From an uncultured Bacteroidales bacterium (GTDB lineage Bacteria; Bacteroidota; Bacteroidia; Bacteroidales; Paludibacteraceae), in assembly GCA_903873355.1 (NCBI GenBank), contig CAIQOG010000234.1, positions 1-7,385 of the forward strand: 7,385 nucleotides of DNA, written 5' to 3'. Shown here in pieces: positions 1 through 6,629 of the stretch. The notes under the pieces were generated by a model. That model worked only from the letters and a program-made list of their open reading frames with translations. It made no database searches and was not told the origin of the DNA. The translations under genes and the position numbers were made by a program. Every line of letters begins with the position of its first letter. Positions within the stretch are counted from its first letter, which is position 1.

Positions 1-237
1 ACTGCCGGACTATCCAATGCAGCTATGCTTCAGTGTCAGTTGGATAAATTTCACGAAGTCCTGAATGAGTATAAAAACCGGAAGGGGCAAAAAATCGTAT
101 TTATTCACGGAAAAGGTGAAGGTGTGTTGCGAAAAGAAATTGAAAAACTGCTCAAAACTCAATATAAAACCTATTATTTTCAGGACGCTTCGTTTAGGGA
201 ATATGGTTTTGGTGCAACCATGGTAACGATTAAGTAG
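1..237 (+). CDS. Smr-domain protein, DUF2027 type (3' end only)
   Basis: The reading frame is open from the first base, so this is the last 78 residues of a longer protein that starts outside the window. The visible part is a Smr (small MutS-related) domain: an N-terminal helix region, then a beta strand and the signature FIHGKGEGVLR (His36 of the visible part), and the C-terminal strand ending GFGATMVTIK. In Bacteroidales this C-terminus caps DUF2027-domain proteins of about 340 residues, and the wording of the tail (QDASFREYGFGATMVTI) fits that family from memory. Smr domains are associated with nucleic-acid binding or nicking, but the role of the DUF2027 proteins is not established. It converges on serA with 109 nt between the stop codons. 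An internal ATG at 25 is not the true start because homology continues upstream of it. Confidence 0.85.
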   Translation, partial: TAGLSNAAMLQCQLDKFHEVLNEYKNRKGQKIVFIHGKGEGVLRKEIEKLLKTQYKTYYFQDASFREYGFGATMVTIK

Positions 238-244
238 TTATCGG

Positions 245-276
245 TTAATTGGTTGATTAATTGATCAGTTGAATCA
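245..276. repeat. Four degenerate octamer repeats (TTGATnAn-like)
   Basis: Just after the Smr gene, four back-to-back 8-mers read TTAATTGG, TTGATTAA, TTGATCAG and TTGAATCA. They may be simple AT-rich drift or a remnant of tandem duplication. No function is inferred. Confidence 0.35.
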
Positions 277-322
277 AAAAAAAAAAACGATTTACAATTG
301 TTTTAAGGCAATTGTAAATCGT
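276..322 (-). terminator. Rho-independent terminator of the serC-serA operon
   Basis: A perfect inverted repeat, CGATTTACAATTG (288-300) with CAATTGTAAATCG (309-321), encloses an 8-nt loop; one more A-T pair (287/322) extends the stem to 14 bp. On the minus strand it is followed at once by a run of 12 T (276-287). It lies 25 nt past the serA stop codon. The stem is AT-rich, but its length and the T-tract make a strong terminator for leftward transcription. Plus-strand transcription from the Smr gene meets the same stem without a U-tract after it, so it is not clearly bidirectional. Confidence 0.85.
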
Positions 323-346
323 AAATTTATAAATTGTAAATGAGGT

Positions 347-1267
347 CTATTTGTTCACCCGGAATTGTTGGTTTCCGTTTAGCAGAAAATCAACAATTTG
401 CTTAGCTGCAGCAATTCCTGCATTAATATTCGCTTCAGAGGTCTGTGCACCCATCTTCTTTGGAGTTGTAAAGTAACGACCAGCCAGTTTTTCAGTCATT
501 TCGGCATTATTTCCAGGCTCTATATCAGTTACATATTTAAAATCAGGGCGAGAAATCATAAAGTCCAGAATTTCCTGTTCGTCAATCACTTCCTTGCGGG
601 CAGTATTAACCAACACAGCACCTTTTGGCATACGACCAAGCAATGCGGCATTGATTGATTTTTTTGTTTCGGGAGTTGCTGGAATATGAACAGAAACTAT
701 GTCGGAAACAGAATACAATTCTTCGACCGATTTTACAGGTTTTACTGCATCGTTAGTCATTACTATTTCAGGGCAGTATGCATCATAAGCATAAAGCTCC
801 ATTCCAAAACCTTTGGCAATTCGGGCTACATTACGGCCAACATTTCCGTAGGCATGAATACCCAGTTTCTTACCCATAAGTTCAGTTCCGGAAGTTCCGT
901 TATAAAAATTACGAATAGCATAAACGAGCATTCCAAAAACCAGTTCGGCCACAGCATTTGCATTCTGTCCCGGAGTATTCATTACACAAACTCCGGCAGC
1001 TGTAGCAGCATCCAAGTCTACATTATCATAACCGGCACCGGCACGAACTACTATTTTCAATTGTTTGGCAGCTGCAATCACTTCAGCATCAATTATGTCG
1101 CTGCGAATGATAATAGCATTAGCATCTACCACAGCATCAAGCAATTGTTGTTTTTCGGTGTATTTTTCAAGCAAAGCAAGTTCAAAACCCGCTGCTTCAA
1201 TCTCCTGTCGGATTCCGTCCACTGCAATCTTTGCAAATGGTTTATCGGTTGCAATTAGAACTTTCAT
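347..1267 (-). CDS. serA: D-3-phosphoglycerate dehydrogenase, short Lys-type
   Basis: Oxidises 3-phosphoglycerate to 3-phosphohydroxypyruvate with NAD+, the first step of serine synthesis, in the cytoplasm. The 306 residues form a D-2-hydroxyacid dehydrogenase: an N-terminal substrate-binding part with RAGAGYDNVD (75-84) and NTPGQNANAVAE (97-108), then a Rossmann domain with AYGNVG (139-144) and Asp162 at the end of the second strand, which favours NAD over NADP. Arg224 in NTAR and Glu250 are the expected active-site residues. The usual catalytic His of TPHxGxxT is a Lys here (TPKKMGAQT, Lys270/271). There is no ACT or allosteric domain (E. coli SerA has about 410 residues), so serine feedback of the ACT type is not expected. 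It follows serC with 54 nt between them, including a hairpin. The ATG start fits the family's N-terminus. Confidence 0.93.
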   Translation of the reverse strand: MKVLIATDKPFAKIAVDGIRQEIEAAGFELALLEKYTEKQQLLDAVVDANAIIIRSDIIDAEVIAAAKQLKIVVRAGAGYDNVDLDAATAAGVCVMNTPGQNANAVAELVFGMLVYAIRNFYNGTSGTELMGKKLGIHAYGNVGRNVARIAKGFGMELYAYDAYCPEIVMTNDAVKPVKSVEELYSVSDIVSVHIPATPETKKSINAALLGRMPKGAVLVNTARKEVIDEQEILDFMISRPDFKYVTDIEPGNNAEMTEKLAGRYFTTPKKMGAQTSEANINAGIAAAKQIVDFLLNGNQQFRVNK

Positions 1268-1280
1268 AGGTATCTGATTT

Positions 1281-1309
1281 AAAAAGAAACAGGCACTAAT
1301 GTGCCTGTT
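1281..1309 (-). terminator. Terminator-like hairpin between serC and serA
   Basis: A 9-bp perfect stem, AACAGGCAC (1288-1296) with GTGCCTGTT (1301-1309) and a 4-nt loop, is followed on the minus strand by TTCTTTTT. It sits 12 nt past the serC stop and 13 nt before the serA start codon. It has the form of an intrinsic terminator, yet no promoter box is visible between it and serA. It may therefore cause partial termination or protect the serC mRNA end. Confidence 0.65.
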
Positions 1310-1321
1310 CTATGATTATTA

Positions 1322-1723
1322 TTAAGCGTTTTGTTTTTCAAATTCCTGCATGCAATCGACGAGCGCCTGGACACTTTCAATCGGCATGGCATTATAAATA
1401 GAAGCACGAAAACCACCAACCGAGCGGTGACCTTTAATTCCATCCATTCCGGCTTCCTGAGCAAATTTCTGGAAATCAGCTTCCAATGCTGCATATTCAG
1501 GTTTCATTACGAAACAAACATTCATGCGTGAACGGTCCTCTTTGGCAGCAGTTCCGACAAATATTTTACTATTGTCAATAGCATTGTAAAGCAAATCTGC
1601 TTTCGCTATGTTTTTCTTTTCCATTTCAGCAACACCACCGTTGGCTTTCAACCAGCGAAGTGTTTCAAGAGCGCTGTAGATAGGCAATACCGGAGGAGTA
1701 TTATTACATAGAACCTTCGGCAA
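1322..1723 (-). CDS. serC: SerC C-terminal part (out of frame with the N-terminal part)
   Basis: This frame carries the rest of Ser[21 protein letters not shown] near its start and [15 protein letters not shown] near its end, where the His-Arg pair and Arg (about 322-323 and 329 of the joined protein) are expected to bind the substrate phosphate. Homology begins at the first Asn after the break; the six residues before it, opened by a TTG at 1723, are a by-product of the shifted frame. The TTG is not a credible natural start, so this is a fragment and not a separate gene. Confidence 0.85.
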   Translation of the reverse strand: MPKVLCNNTPPVLPIYSALETLRWLKANGGVAEMEKKNIAKADLLYNAIDNSKIFVGTAAKEDRSRMNVCFVMKPEYAALEADFQKFAQEAGMDGIKGHRSVGGFRASIYNAMPIESVQALVDCMQEFEKQNA

Positions 1724-2393
1724 TATGTGTTTTATAATTCAACATACTTGGAATATAGCGGGAAACTTTTCCAAGAATTTCATCCTTCACTATAACAAAA
1801 GTCACACCGGCAGGTGCAAGATTCTTCTGAGCACCACCATAAATAATGCCATATTTTGAAACATCCATCGGACGTGAGAAAATATCTGACGACATATCGG
1901 CAACCAAAGGTACAGGAGAATCTAAATCAACTAATAACTCCGTACCGTATATTGTATTATTGGTAGTAATGTGGAAATAATCAGCATCTGCAGGGATTAC
2001 ATAATCTTTAGGAATAAAGGTGTAGTTGGCATCTTTCGAAGAAGCAACTTCTACCACTTCCCCAAATCCTTTGGCTTCTTTCATGGCTTTGCTTGCCCAC
2101 ACACCGGTGTTCAGATAAGCTGCTTTCTTTTCAAAAAGATTGAATGGAACCATGCAAAATTGCATACTGGCACCACCACCCAGAAAAAGTACAGAGTAAC
2201 CTTCAGGAATATTTAATAATTCAATAAATAATTCTCTGGCTTCAGCAATTACCGCTTCAAAACCTTTTGAACGATGGCTGATTTCAAGGATAGATAAACC
2301 TGAACCATTGAAATTCAATACCGCTTCTGCTGTTTTCTCAATAACTTCGCGTGCTAAAATAGAAGGTCCTGCACTAAAATTATGTTTCTTCAT
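1704..2393 (-). CDS. serC: SerC N-terminal part (residues 1-229), ends at tandem TAA TAA
   Basis: This is the in-frame 5' part of serC. It starts [11 protein letters not shown], the typical SerC N-terminus, which supports the ATG at 2393. GGGAS (72-76) is the PLP phosphate-binding loop, ADMSSD (165-170) contains the Asp that contacts the PLP ring nitrogen, and Lys190 in GGAQKN is the Schiff-base lysine. The frame ends directly after EGSM with two adjacent TAA codons. A product of this length keeps the PLP lysine but lacks the small C-terminal domain and its phosphate-binding arginines, so it is unlikely to be active alone. Confidence 0.85.
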   Translation of the reverse strand: MKKHNFSAGPSILAREVIEKTAEAVLNFNGSGLSILEISHRSKGFEAVIAEARELFIELLNIPEGYSVLFLGGGASMQFCMVPFNLFEKKAAYLNTGVWASKAMKEAKGFGEVVEVASSKDANYTFIPKDYVIPADADYFHITTNNTIYGTELLVDLDSPVPLVADMSSDIFSRPMDVSKYGIIYGGAQKNLAPAGVTFVIVKDEILGKVSRYIPSMLNYKTHIAEGSM

Positions 2394-2442
2394 ACTATAA
2401 ATTTATGTTAGTTTGATAGTTTTATTAGCAATTTTTAAACGA

Positions 2443-2450
2443 CAAAAGTA
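2443..2450 (-). promoter_or_regulatory. Bacteroidetes -7 box (TACTTTTG) upstream of serC
   Basis: The minus strand reads TACTTTTG, a full match to the TAnnTTTG -7 element used by the Bacteroidetes primary sigma factor. It lies 49 nt upstream of the serC start codon, giving a leader of roughly 40-45 nt. No good TTTG-like -33 element is seen at the expected 19-21 nt spacing, so the call rests on the -7 box and its position. It would drive serC and serA. Confidence 0.6.
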
Positions 2451-2576
2451 CTAAAATTTCAGCACCTGACACGTTAATAAAATGGGTTTTTATAAACTTT
2501 TGAGTTTCATAGATTATAAAAATGCAATATCAATTCAAAAATGCTATTTTTATGCACAACCCCAAAATATGTGTGC

Positions 2577-2608
2577 AAAAAATAACAGGAAATTTACTTC
2601 CCTGTTAT
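2577..2608 (-). terminator. mutS terminator overlapping its stop codon
   Basis: ATAACAGG (2582-2589) pairs with CCTGTTAT (2601-2608) in an 8-bp stem with an 11-nt loop. On the minus strand the 5' arm lies in the final Ile-Thr-Gly codons of mutS, the TAA stop (2596-2594) lies in the loop, and the 3' arm runs directly into TTTTTT. This is a compact intrinsic terminator separating mutS from serC. Confidence 0.65.
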
Positions 2609-5206
2609 AATCCTCTTAACTTCATTTAACTTATTGAGTGCTTCGACAGGAGTAAGGTTGTTTATGTCGAGATTTTTTATTTCGTCGCGAATTTGTTCAA
2701 GCACAGGATCATCCAGTTGAAAAAAGCTGAGCTGGTAGCCTTCACGGTTCTCAGCAATTTCACCAATCGGTTTCGAAACTCCCGACTGTCGGTTATCTGT
2801 TTCCAATTGTTTGAGAATCTGTTCCGACCGTTTTACAATACTTTGCGGCATACCGGCCATTTTAGCCACATGAATACCAAAGCTGTGTTCACTACCACCA
2901 CGAACGAGTTTGCGCAGAAAAATCACTTTTTTATCTACTTCTTTCACCGAAACATTATAGTTTTTAATGCGGTGGAACGATTTTTCCATCTCATTCAACT
3001 CGTGATAGTGCGTAGCAAAAAGGGTTTTAGCTTTGCAGGTTCCATGTTCATGAATATATTCTACAATAGCCCATGCAATGGAAATACCGTCGTATGTACT
3101 TGTTCCGCGTCCGAGTTCGTCGAAAAGAATCAAACTGCGGTTAGACAAATTGTTCAGAATGCTCGCGGCCTCGTTCATTTCCACCATAAAAGTTGATTCG
3201 CCCTGCGAAATATTGTCGCTTGCTCCTACCCTGGTAAAAATTTTATCCACGACACCAATTTTAGCACTTTCAACCGGCACAAAACATCCGATTTGTGCCA
3301 TCAGTGTAATAATAGCCGTTTGACGCAGTAAGGCCGATTTACCCGACATATTCGGACCGGTAATAATGATAATTTGCTGTGTCTCGCTATCAAGATACAC
3401 ATCGTTGGCAATGTAGGTTTCGCCAATAGGCAGTTGTTTCTCAATCACCGGATGGCGTCCTTGTTTAATATCAAGCACATCCGTGTCGGTTATTTCGGGA
3501 CGGACATATTTATTTTCAGCTGAAACTTTAGTAAACGATAGCAAACAATCAAGTTGTGCAATCAGGTTTGAATCGAGTTGAATTGCCGTAATATATTCAA
3601 CCAAACTCAGCACCAGTTCATTGAAAAGCCGGGTTTCAATTGCCAGAATTTTTTCTTCAGCACCGAGGATTTTTTCTTCGTAAACCTTTAGTTCCTGCGT
3701 AATATATCGTTCCGCATTCACCAGCGTCTGTTTCCGAATCCAGGTTTCTGGTACTTTATCTTTGTGCATATTCCGAACTTCGATATAATAGCCAAACACA
3801 TTGTTGAAACTGATTTTTAAACTTGGAATACCGGTTTCTGCACTTTCGCGCTCCTGAATTTGTTGCAGAAAATCCTTTCCGGAATAAGCTAATCGGCGTA
3901 ATTCGTCCAACTCTGCATCAACACCGTTACGAATCACATCACCACGGTTAATCATAATCGGCGGATCATTACTGATTTCCATTTCAATTTTATCAGATAT
4001 AACAGCACAGGCATTTAATTGGTCGGCAATTTTCTTCAAAGTCAGATTGTCACTCTCGGAACAAGCTTGTTTTATCGGTTCAATGGCTTTCAAAGCCACT
4101 TTCAACTGCACCACTTCACGAGGATTAATTCGTCCGACAGCCACTTTGGAAATAATCCGTTCCAAATCGCCAATCAATGCAATATTTTGTTCCAATAACT
4201 GCCGTAAATCAGGGTTTTTGAAGAAATACTCCACAACACTGAGACGCTCATTAATCGGTTTCACATCTTTCAACGGAAAAGCCAGCCAACGTTTCAGCAT
4301 TCGTGCACCCATTGGGCTAATTGTTTTATCAATTATATCCAACAGCGTTTTGGCACCTTCATTAATCGAACCGTAAAGCTCCAGATTGCGAACTGTAAAG
4401 CGGTCGAGCCATACGAATCGTTCTTCTTCAATACGCGAAAGTGTAGTGATATGACCGGTCTGCTGGTGATGAGTCTGATCGAGATAATGTAAAATAGCAC
4501 CGGCAGCAACCACTCCATTGGGTAAATTATCTACGCCAAAACCTTTCAGATTCTTGGTTTCGAAATGCTTCAGCAATCGTTCATTAGCCGAATCGGGCGT
4601 ATAAGCCCAGTCTTCAAGTGCATAGGTAAAAAACTTTGTTCCAAACAGTTCTTCAAAATCACGACGCTTACTCCGGTCGAAAAGGACTTCCTTTGGGCCA
4701 AAACTGTTCAGTAATTTATCTATATATTCACCCGTTCCTTCGGCAACCAGAAATTCACCTGTAGAAATATCGAGAAAAGAAACACCAATTTTAGTTTTAT
4801 TGATATAAACACTAGCCAAGAAATTGTTTTCCTTGTGATTCAATGTGGTATCACTGTATGAAACACCGGGAGTAACCAACTCAGTCACACCGCGCTTTAC
4901 AATTTTTTTTGTCAGTTTAGGGTCTTCAAGCTGGTCGCAAATAGCCACACGCATTCCTGCGCGAACCAATTTTGGCAAATAAGTATCCAATGCATGATGC
5001 GGAAATCCGGCTAGTTCAATCGTTTTTCCGGAACCATTAGCACGTTTAGTAAGTGTAATTCCAAGAATCTGTGAGGCACGAATAGCGTCGGTTGAAAAAG
5101 TTTCGTAGAAATCACCACAACGAAAAAGCAGAATAGCATCAGGATGCTTCCCTTTTATCTCGTTGAATTGCTTCATCATCGGGGTTTCTACAATATCAGA
5201 GGTCAT
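2594..5206 (-). CDS. mutS: DNA mismatch repair ATPase MutS
   Basis: MutS binds mismatches and small loops in DNA and, after ATP binding, recruits MutL. The 870 residues are full length for bacterial MutS1. In order: the mismatch-binding domain with GDFYETF (31-37), where Phe33 and Glu35 form the Phe-x-Glu wedge; the connector domain (about 130-260); lever and clamp helices (about 280-590); and the ABC ATPase with Walker A GPNMSGKS (617-624), Walker B ending FDELGRGTS (Asp696, Glu697) and the FATHYHEL switch (His733). QLSFF (825-829) is a good beta-clamp-binding motif, followed by a C-terminal helical segment ending [13 protein letters not shown]. All key residues are present, so the gene should be functional. 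No mutL lies nearby. It begins 134 nt after the glycosyltransferase, with no clear terminator between them, so part of its expression may come from readthrough. Confidence 0.97.
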   Translation of the reverse strand: MTSDIVETPMMKQFNEIKGKHPDAILLFRCGDFYETFSTDAIRASQILGITLTKRANGSGKTIELAGFPHHALDTYLPKLVRAGMRVAICDQLEDPKLTKKIVKRGVTELVTPGVSYSDTTLNHKENNFLASVYINKTKIGVSFLDISTGEFLVAEGTGEYIDKLLNSFGPKEVLFDRSKRRDFEELFGTKFFTYALEDWAYTPDSANERLLKHFETKNLKGFGVDNLPNGVVAAGAILHYLDQTHHQQTGHITTLSRIEEERFVWLDRFTVRNLELYGSINEGAKTLLDIIDKTISPMGARMLKRWLAFPLKDVKPINERLSVVEYFFKNPDLRQLLEQNIALIGDLERIISKVAVGRINPREVVQLKVALKAIEPIKQACSESDNLTLKKIADQLNACAVISDKIEMEISNDPPIMINRGDVIRNGVDAELDELRRLAYSGKDFLQQIQERESAETGIPSLKISFNNVFGYYIEVRNMHKDKVPETWIRKQTLVNAERYITQELKVYEEKILGAEEKILAIETRLFNELVLSLVEYITAIQLDSNLIAQLDCLLSFTKVSAENKYVRPEITDTDVLDIKQGRHPVIEKQLPIGETYIANDVYLDSETQQIIIITGPNMSGKSALLRQTAIITLMAQIGCFVPVESAKIGVVDKIFTRVGASDNISQGESTFMVEMNEAASILNNLSNRSLILFDELGRGTSTYDGISIAWAIVEYIHEHGTCKAKTLFATHYHELNEMEKSFHRIKNYNVSVKEVDKKVIFLRKLVRGGSEHSFGIHVAKMAGMPQSIVKRSEQILKQLETDNRQSGVSKPIGEIAENREGYQLSFFQLDDPVLEQIRDEIKNLDINNLTPVEALNKLNEVKRIITGK

Positions 5207-5289
5207 AAAGGTTTAATGTTTATAAAGCAGAAAGGCTGGGATTAAATAAAATCAGGTAGCAATATTTTTTTGATTTCAAGCGAAAATTG

Positions 5290-5318
5290 CAAATTAAAGA
5301 TCAAAAGCAAACTTTCAA
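5290..5318 (-). promoter_or_regulatory. Possible weak mutS promoter
   Basis: The minus strand has TTG (5318-5316), a 19-nt spacer, then TAATTTG (5296-5290), which is one T short of the Bacteroidetes TAnnTTTG box. The spacing is right and it lies 83 nt before the mutS ATG. The AT-rich context makes a chance match likely. Confidence 0.25.
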
Positions 5319-5340
5319 CTTTAAAAACTTTACAAACTTT
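5311..5340. repeat. Four ACTTT repeats next to the glycosyltransferase stop
   Basis: ACTTT occurs at 5311, 5318, 5327 and 5336, spaced 7, 9 and 9 nt, in the gap between the glycosyltransferase stop and mutS. On the minus strand these read AAAGT. They may be a low-complexity stretch; a protein-binding site is not excluded. Confidence 0.3.
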
Positions 5341-6465
5341 CTAACTGAATAATCCATCAATCGCATCAGTCATTCGCGACCAAAGGAATTTTTTCTTCTC
5401 AATTTTGATATTCTCAATCATCATTTCAGAACGATTGTTTGCGAAAAAATCAACCAACGAATCAGCAATTTGCTTTGGCTCTACATCAATTACATAACCT
5501 ACCTTCCCGTTAGGAATAATTTCGGCCAATCCACCCACATTGGTTACCAACATAGGTTTTTCGAAATGATAAGCAATCTGACTTACACCACTTTGAGTAG
5601 CTGTACGGTATGGTTGCGCCACAATATCGGCGATACTGAAATAATTCCGCACTTCATTGTCCGGAATAAATTTGGTACGTAATTCCACCACACTTTCAAG
5701 TTTTTTCTTAACAATCAATTCAAGGTATGGTTGTGGATTTTCATAAAATTCTCCGGCCACAATCAACTTAACCGGAAATTTGCGTAAACGCTCATCAGCA
5801 AAAGCTTCGAGCAATAAATCAAGTCCTTTATAATGTCTTATAAATCCAAAAAACAAAATGTAGAAATTCTGATCATACAAACCCAGTTTCATTGCTGCCT
5901 CTTTTTTGGTCAACAAATCACCATAATGATCGTAAATTGGGTGTGGTGAAACAACTTTGGGTTTATTTAACTCGTCAAAATGATTGATATCAGCTACAAC
6001 AGATTCAGCCATTGCCACAAAACCATCCATCGATTTCACAAAGTATTTGGGAAATAATTTATCCAGGATGGTTGGTTCATGCGGTATCATATTATGAATA
6101 AGTCCTATCATTTTAGTTTTTGGACTGCGTGCAATGCGCGCGATGGTTCCAAAACAGGGAGCAATGAAAGCCATCCAATAGCAAAAAATGACTTTGTCCG
6201 GAGCTTTTTCTTTGATTTTCCGTCCTACATTAATCCAGTTGAATGGATTCATGGAGTGAATCATACGGGTGATTTTTAAATCTTTAGGAGCAAATTCGGC
6301 AGAATATTGTGATTTTCCGGGAAATAAAAACGACGGATATTGAAGGCTGAATGTTATAATTTCAACATCATGTCCCTGTTTTGCGTATTCACGTGCCAAA
6401 CGCTCATTATATGTCGCGAGTCCACCTCTGTAAGGAAATGCCGTTCCAACTATGATTATCTTCAT
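5341..6465 (-). CDS. GT4-type (GT-B fold) glycosyltransferase
   Basis: A cytoplasmic or membrane-associated glycosyltransferase that likely moves a sugar from a nucleotide donor to a cell-surface glycan precursor; donor and acceptor cannot be read from the sequence. The 374 residues fit a two-domain GT-B enzyme. The N-terminal acceptor domain has the glycine-rich loop FPYRGGLATYN (10-20) and HNMIPHE (124-130). The donor domain has FFGFIRHYKG (205-214), the usual Gly...Arg...Lys phosphate-binding pattern (Arg210, Lys213), then AQPYRTATQSG (283-293) and VGGLAE (310-315). The classical E-x7-E motif is not present: the aligned stretch reads TATQSGVSQIAY. There is no signal peptide or membrane segment. 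It has its own upstream -7 box and a structured leader; no other glycan gene is in the window, so it looks like a stand-alone gene. Confidence 0.88.
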   Translation of the reverse strand: MKIIIVGTAFPYRGGLATYNERLAREYAKQGHDVEIITFSLQYPSFLFPGKSQYSAEFAPKDLKITRMIHSMNPFNWINVGRKIKEKAPDKVIFCYWMAFIAPCFGTIARIARSPKTKMIGLIHNMIPHEPTILDKLFPKYFVKSMDGFVAMAESVVADINHFDELNKPKVVSPHPIYDHYGDLLTKKEAAMKLGLYDQNFYILFFGFIRHYKGLDLLLEAFADERLRKFPVKLIVAGEFYENPQPYLELIVKKKLESVVELRTKFIPDNEVRNYFSIADIVAQPYRTATQSGVSQIAYHFEKPMLVTNVGGLAEIIPNGKVGYVIDVEPKQIADSLVDFFANNRSEMMIENIKIEKKKFLWSRMTDAIDGLFS

Positions 6466-6485
6466 GCTATTTAATTATTAGATCC

Positions 6486-6519
6486 AAAAAAACACCTCAG
6501 AGCAATTCTAATTGCCTGA
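6486..6519 (-). terminator. Terminator-like hairpin in the glycosyltransferase leader
   Basis: TCAG-A-GCAATT with AATTGC-CTGA (6497-6519) folds into a stem of about 9 bp with one bulged A and a tight loop. On the minus strand GGTG and then seven T follow (6492-6486), 20 nt before the glycosyltransferase start. It could end transcripts from the lysO genes or attenuate those from the -7 box at 6589-6582, which lies upstream of it. Confidence 0.5.
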
Positions 6520-6527
6520 ATCAAAAG

Positions 6528-6557
6528 GTTCTATTGCAGATTGTGCTTCTATAGAAC
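6528..6557 (-). other. Leader hairpin upstream of the glycosyltransferase
   Basis: GTTCTAT (6528-6534) and ATAGAAC (6551-6557) form a perfect 7-bp stem around a 16-nt loop, 8 nt away from the terminator-like hairpin. Its arm on the mRNA contains GCAAT, which could instead pair with ATTGC of the second hairpin. Confidence 0.4.
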
Positions 6558-6581
6558 AGAGTGATTTTTAATTTAGTTGTG

Positions 6582-6589
6582 CAAAAGTA
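6582..6589 (-). promoter_or_regulatory. Bacteroidetes -7 box (TACTTTTG) upstream of the glycosyltransferase
   Basis: The minus strand reads GTACTTTTG, the same 9-mer as at the serC promoter and a full TAnnTTTG match. It lies in the gap after the lysO stop codon and would give a leader of about 105-110 nt. A good -33 element at 19-21 nt is not seen. Confidence 0.55.
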
Positions 6590-6629
6590 CAAAATAATTC
6601 AGAGGAGAATGTATTTTTCGGAACAAAAA

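Larger units (their letters stand above)
1322..2393 (-). pseudogene. serC: Phosphoserine aminotransferase, interrupted by a one-base frameshift
   Basis: SerC is a PLP enzyme that transfers an amino group from glutamate to 3-phosphohydroxypyruvate, giving phosphoserine, the step after SerA. The two parts lie in different frames and together make a normal SerC of 356 residues once one base is removed near 1704-1706. The break falls inside the conserved EGSM-(Y/F)-NTPP motif: the minus strand reads ATG TAA TAA TAC T where ATG TAT AAT ACT would give the family sequence. All other SerC motifs are intact and there is no second lesion, so the gene is either recently broken or carries a base-calling error. 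As written it would give only a 229-residue product lacking the C-terminal third. It is first in the operon with serA. Confidence 0.88.

Noticed and set aside
686..1258. Open frame of 190 codons on the plus strand inside serA
   Set aside because: It lies wholly antisense to a clearly conserved gene, its translation is rich in Ser, Asn and Tyr with no recognisable domain, and it has no promoter box. It is a shadow frame.
1704..1723. Programmed frameshifting as the way to make full SerC
   Set aside because: A +1 shift at AUG-UAA would move the P-site Met tRNA from AUG to UGU, which pairs poorly, unlike the CUU-to-UUU slip in prfB. SerC is not known to use recoding. GAAGG just upstream resembles a Shine-Dalgarno spacer, but it encodes conserved residues and such sites matter little in Bacteroidetes.
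2518..2544. Direct repeat AAAAATGC (two copies 19 nt apart)
   Set aside because: Too short and too AT-rich to separate from chance; no matching promoter or binding-site pattern.
2553..2577. TGCACA/TGTGCA inverted repeat downstream of mutS
   Set aside because: Six base pairs with a 13-nt loop in AT-rich intergenic DNA is expected by chance; it also overlaps the better-supported mutS terminator tail.
2693..3196. Open frame of 167 codons on the plus strand inside mutS
   Set aside because: It is antisense to the MutS ATPase domain and shows no family resemblance; explained by the codon pattern of mutS.
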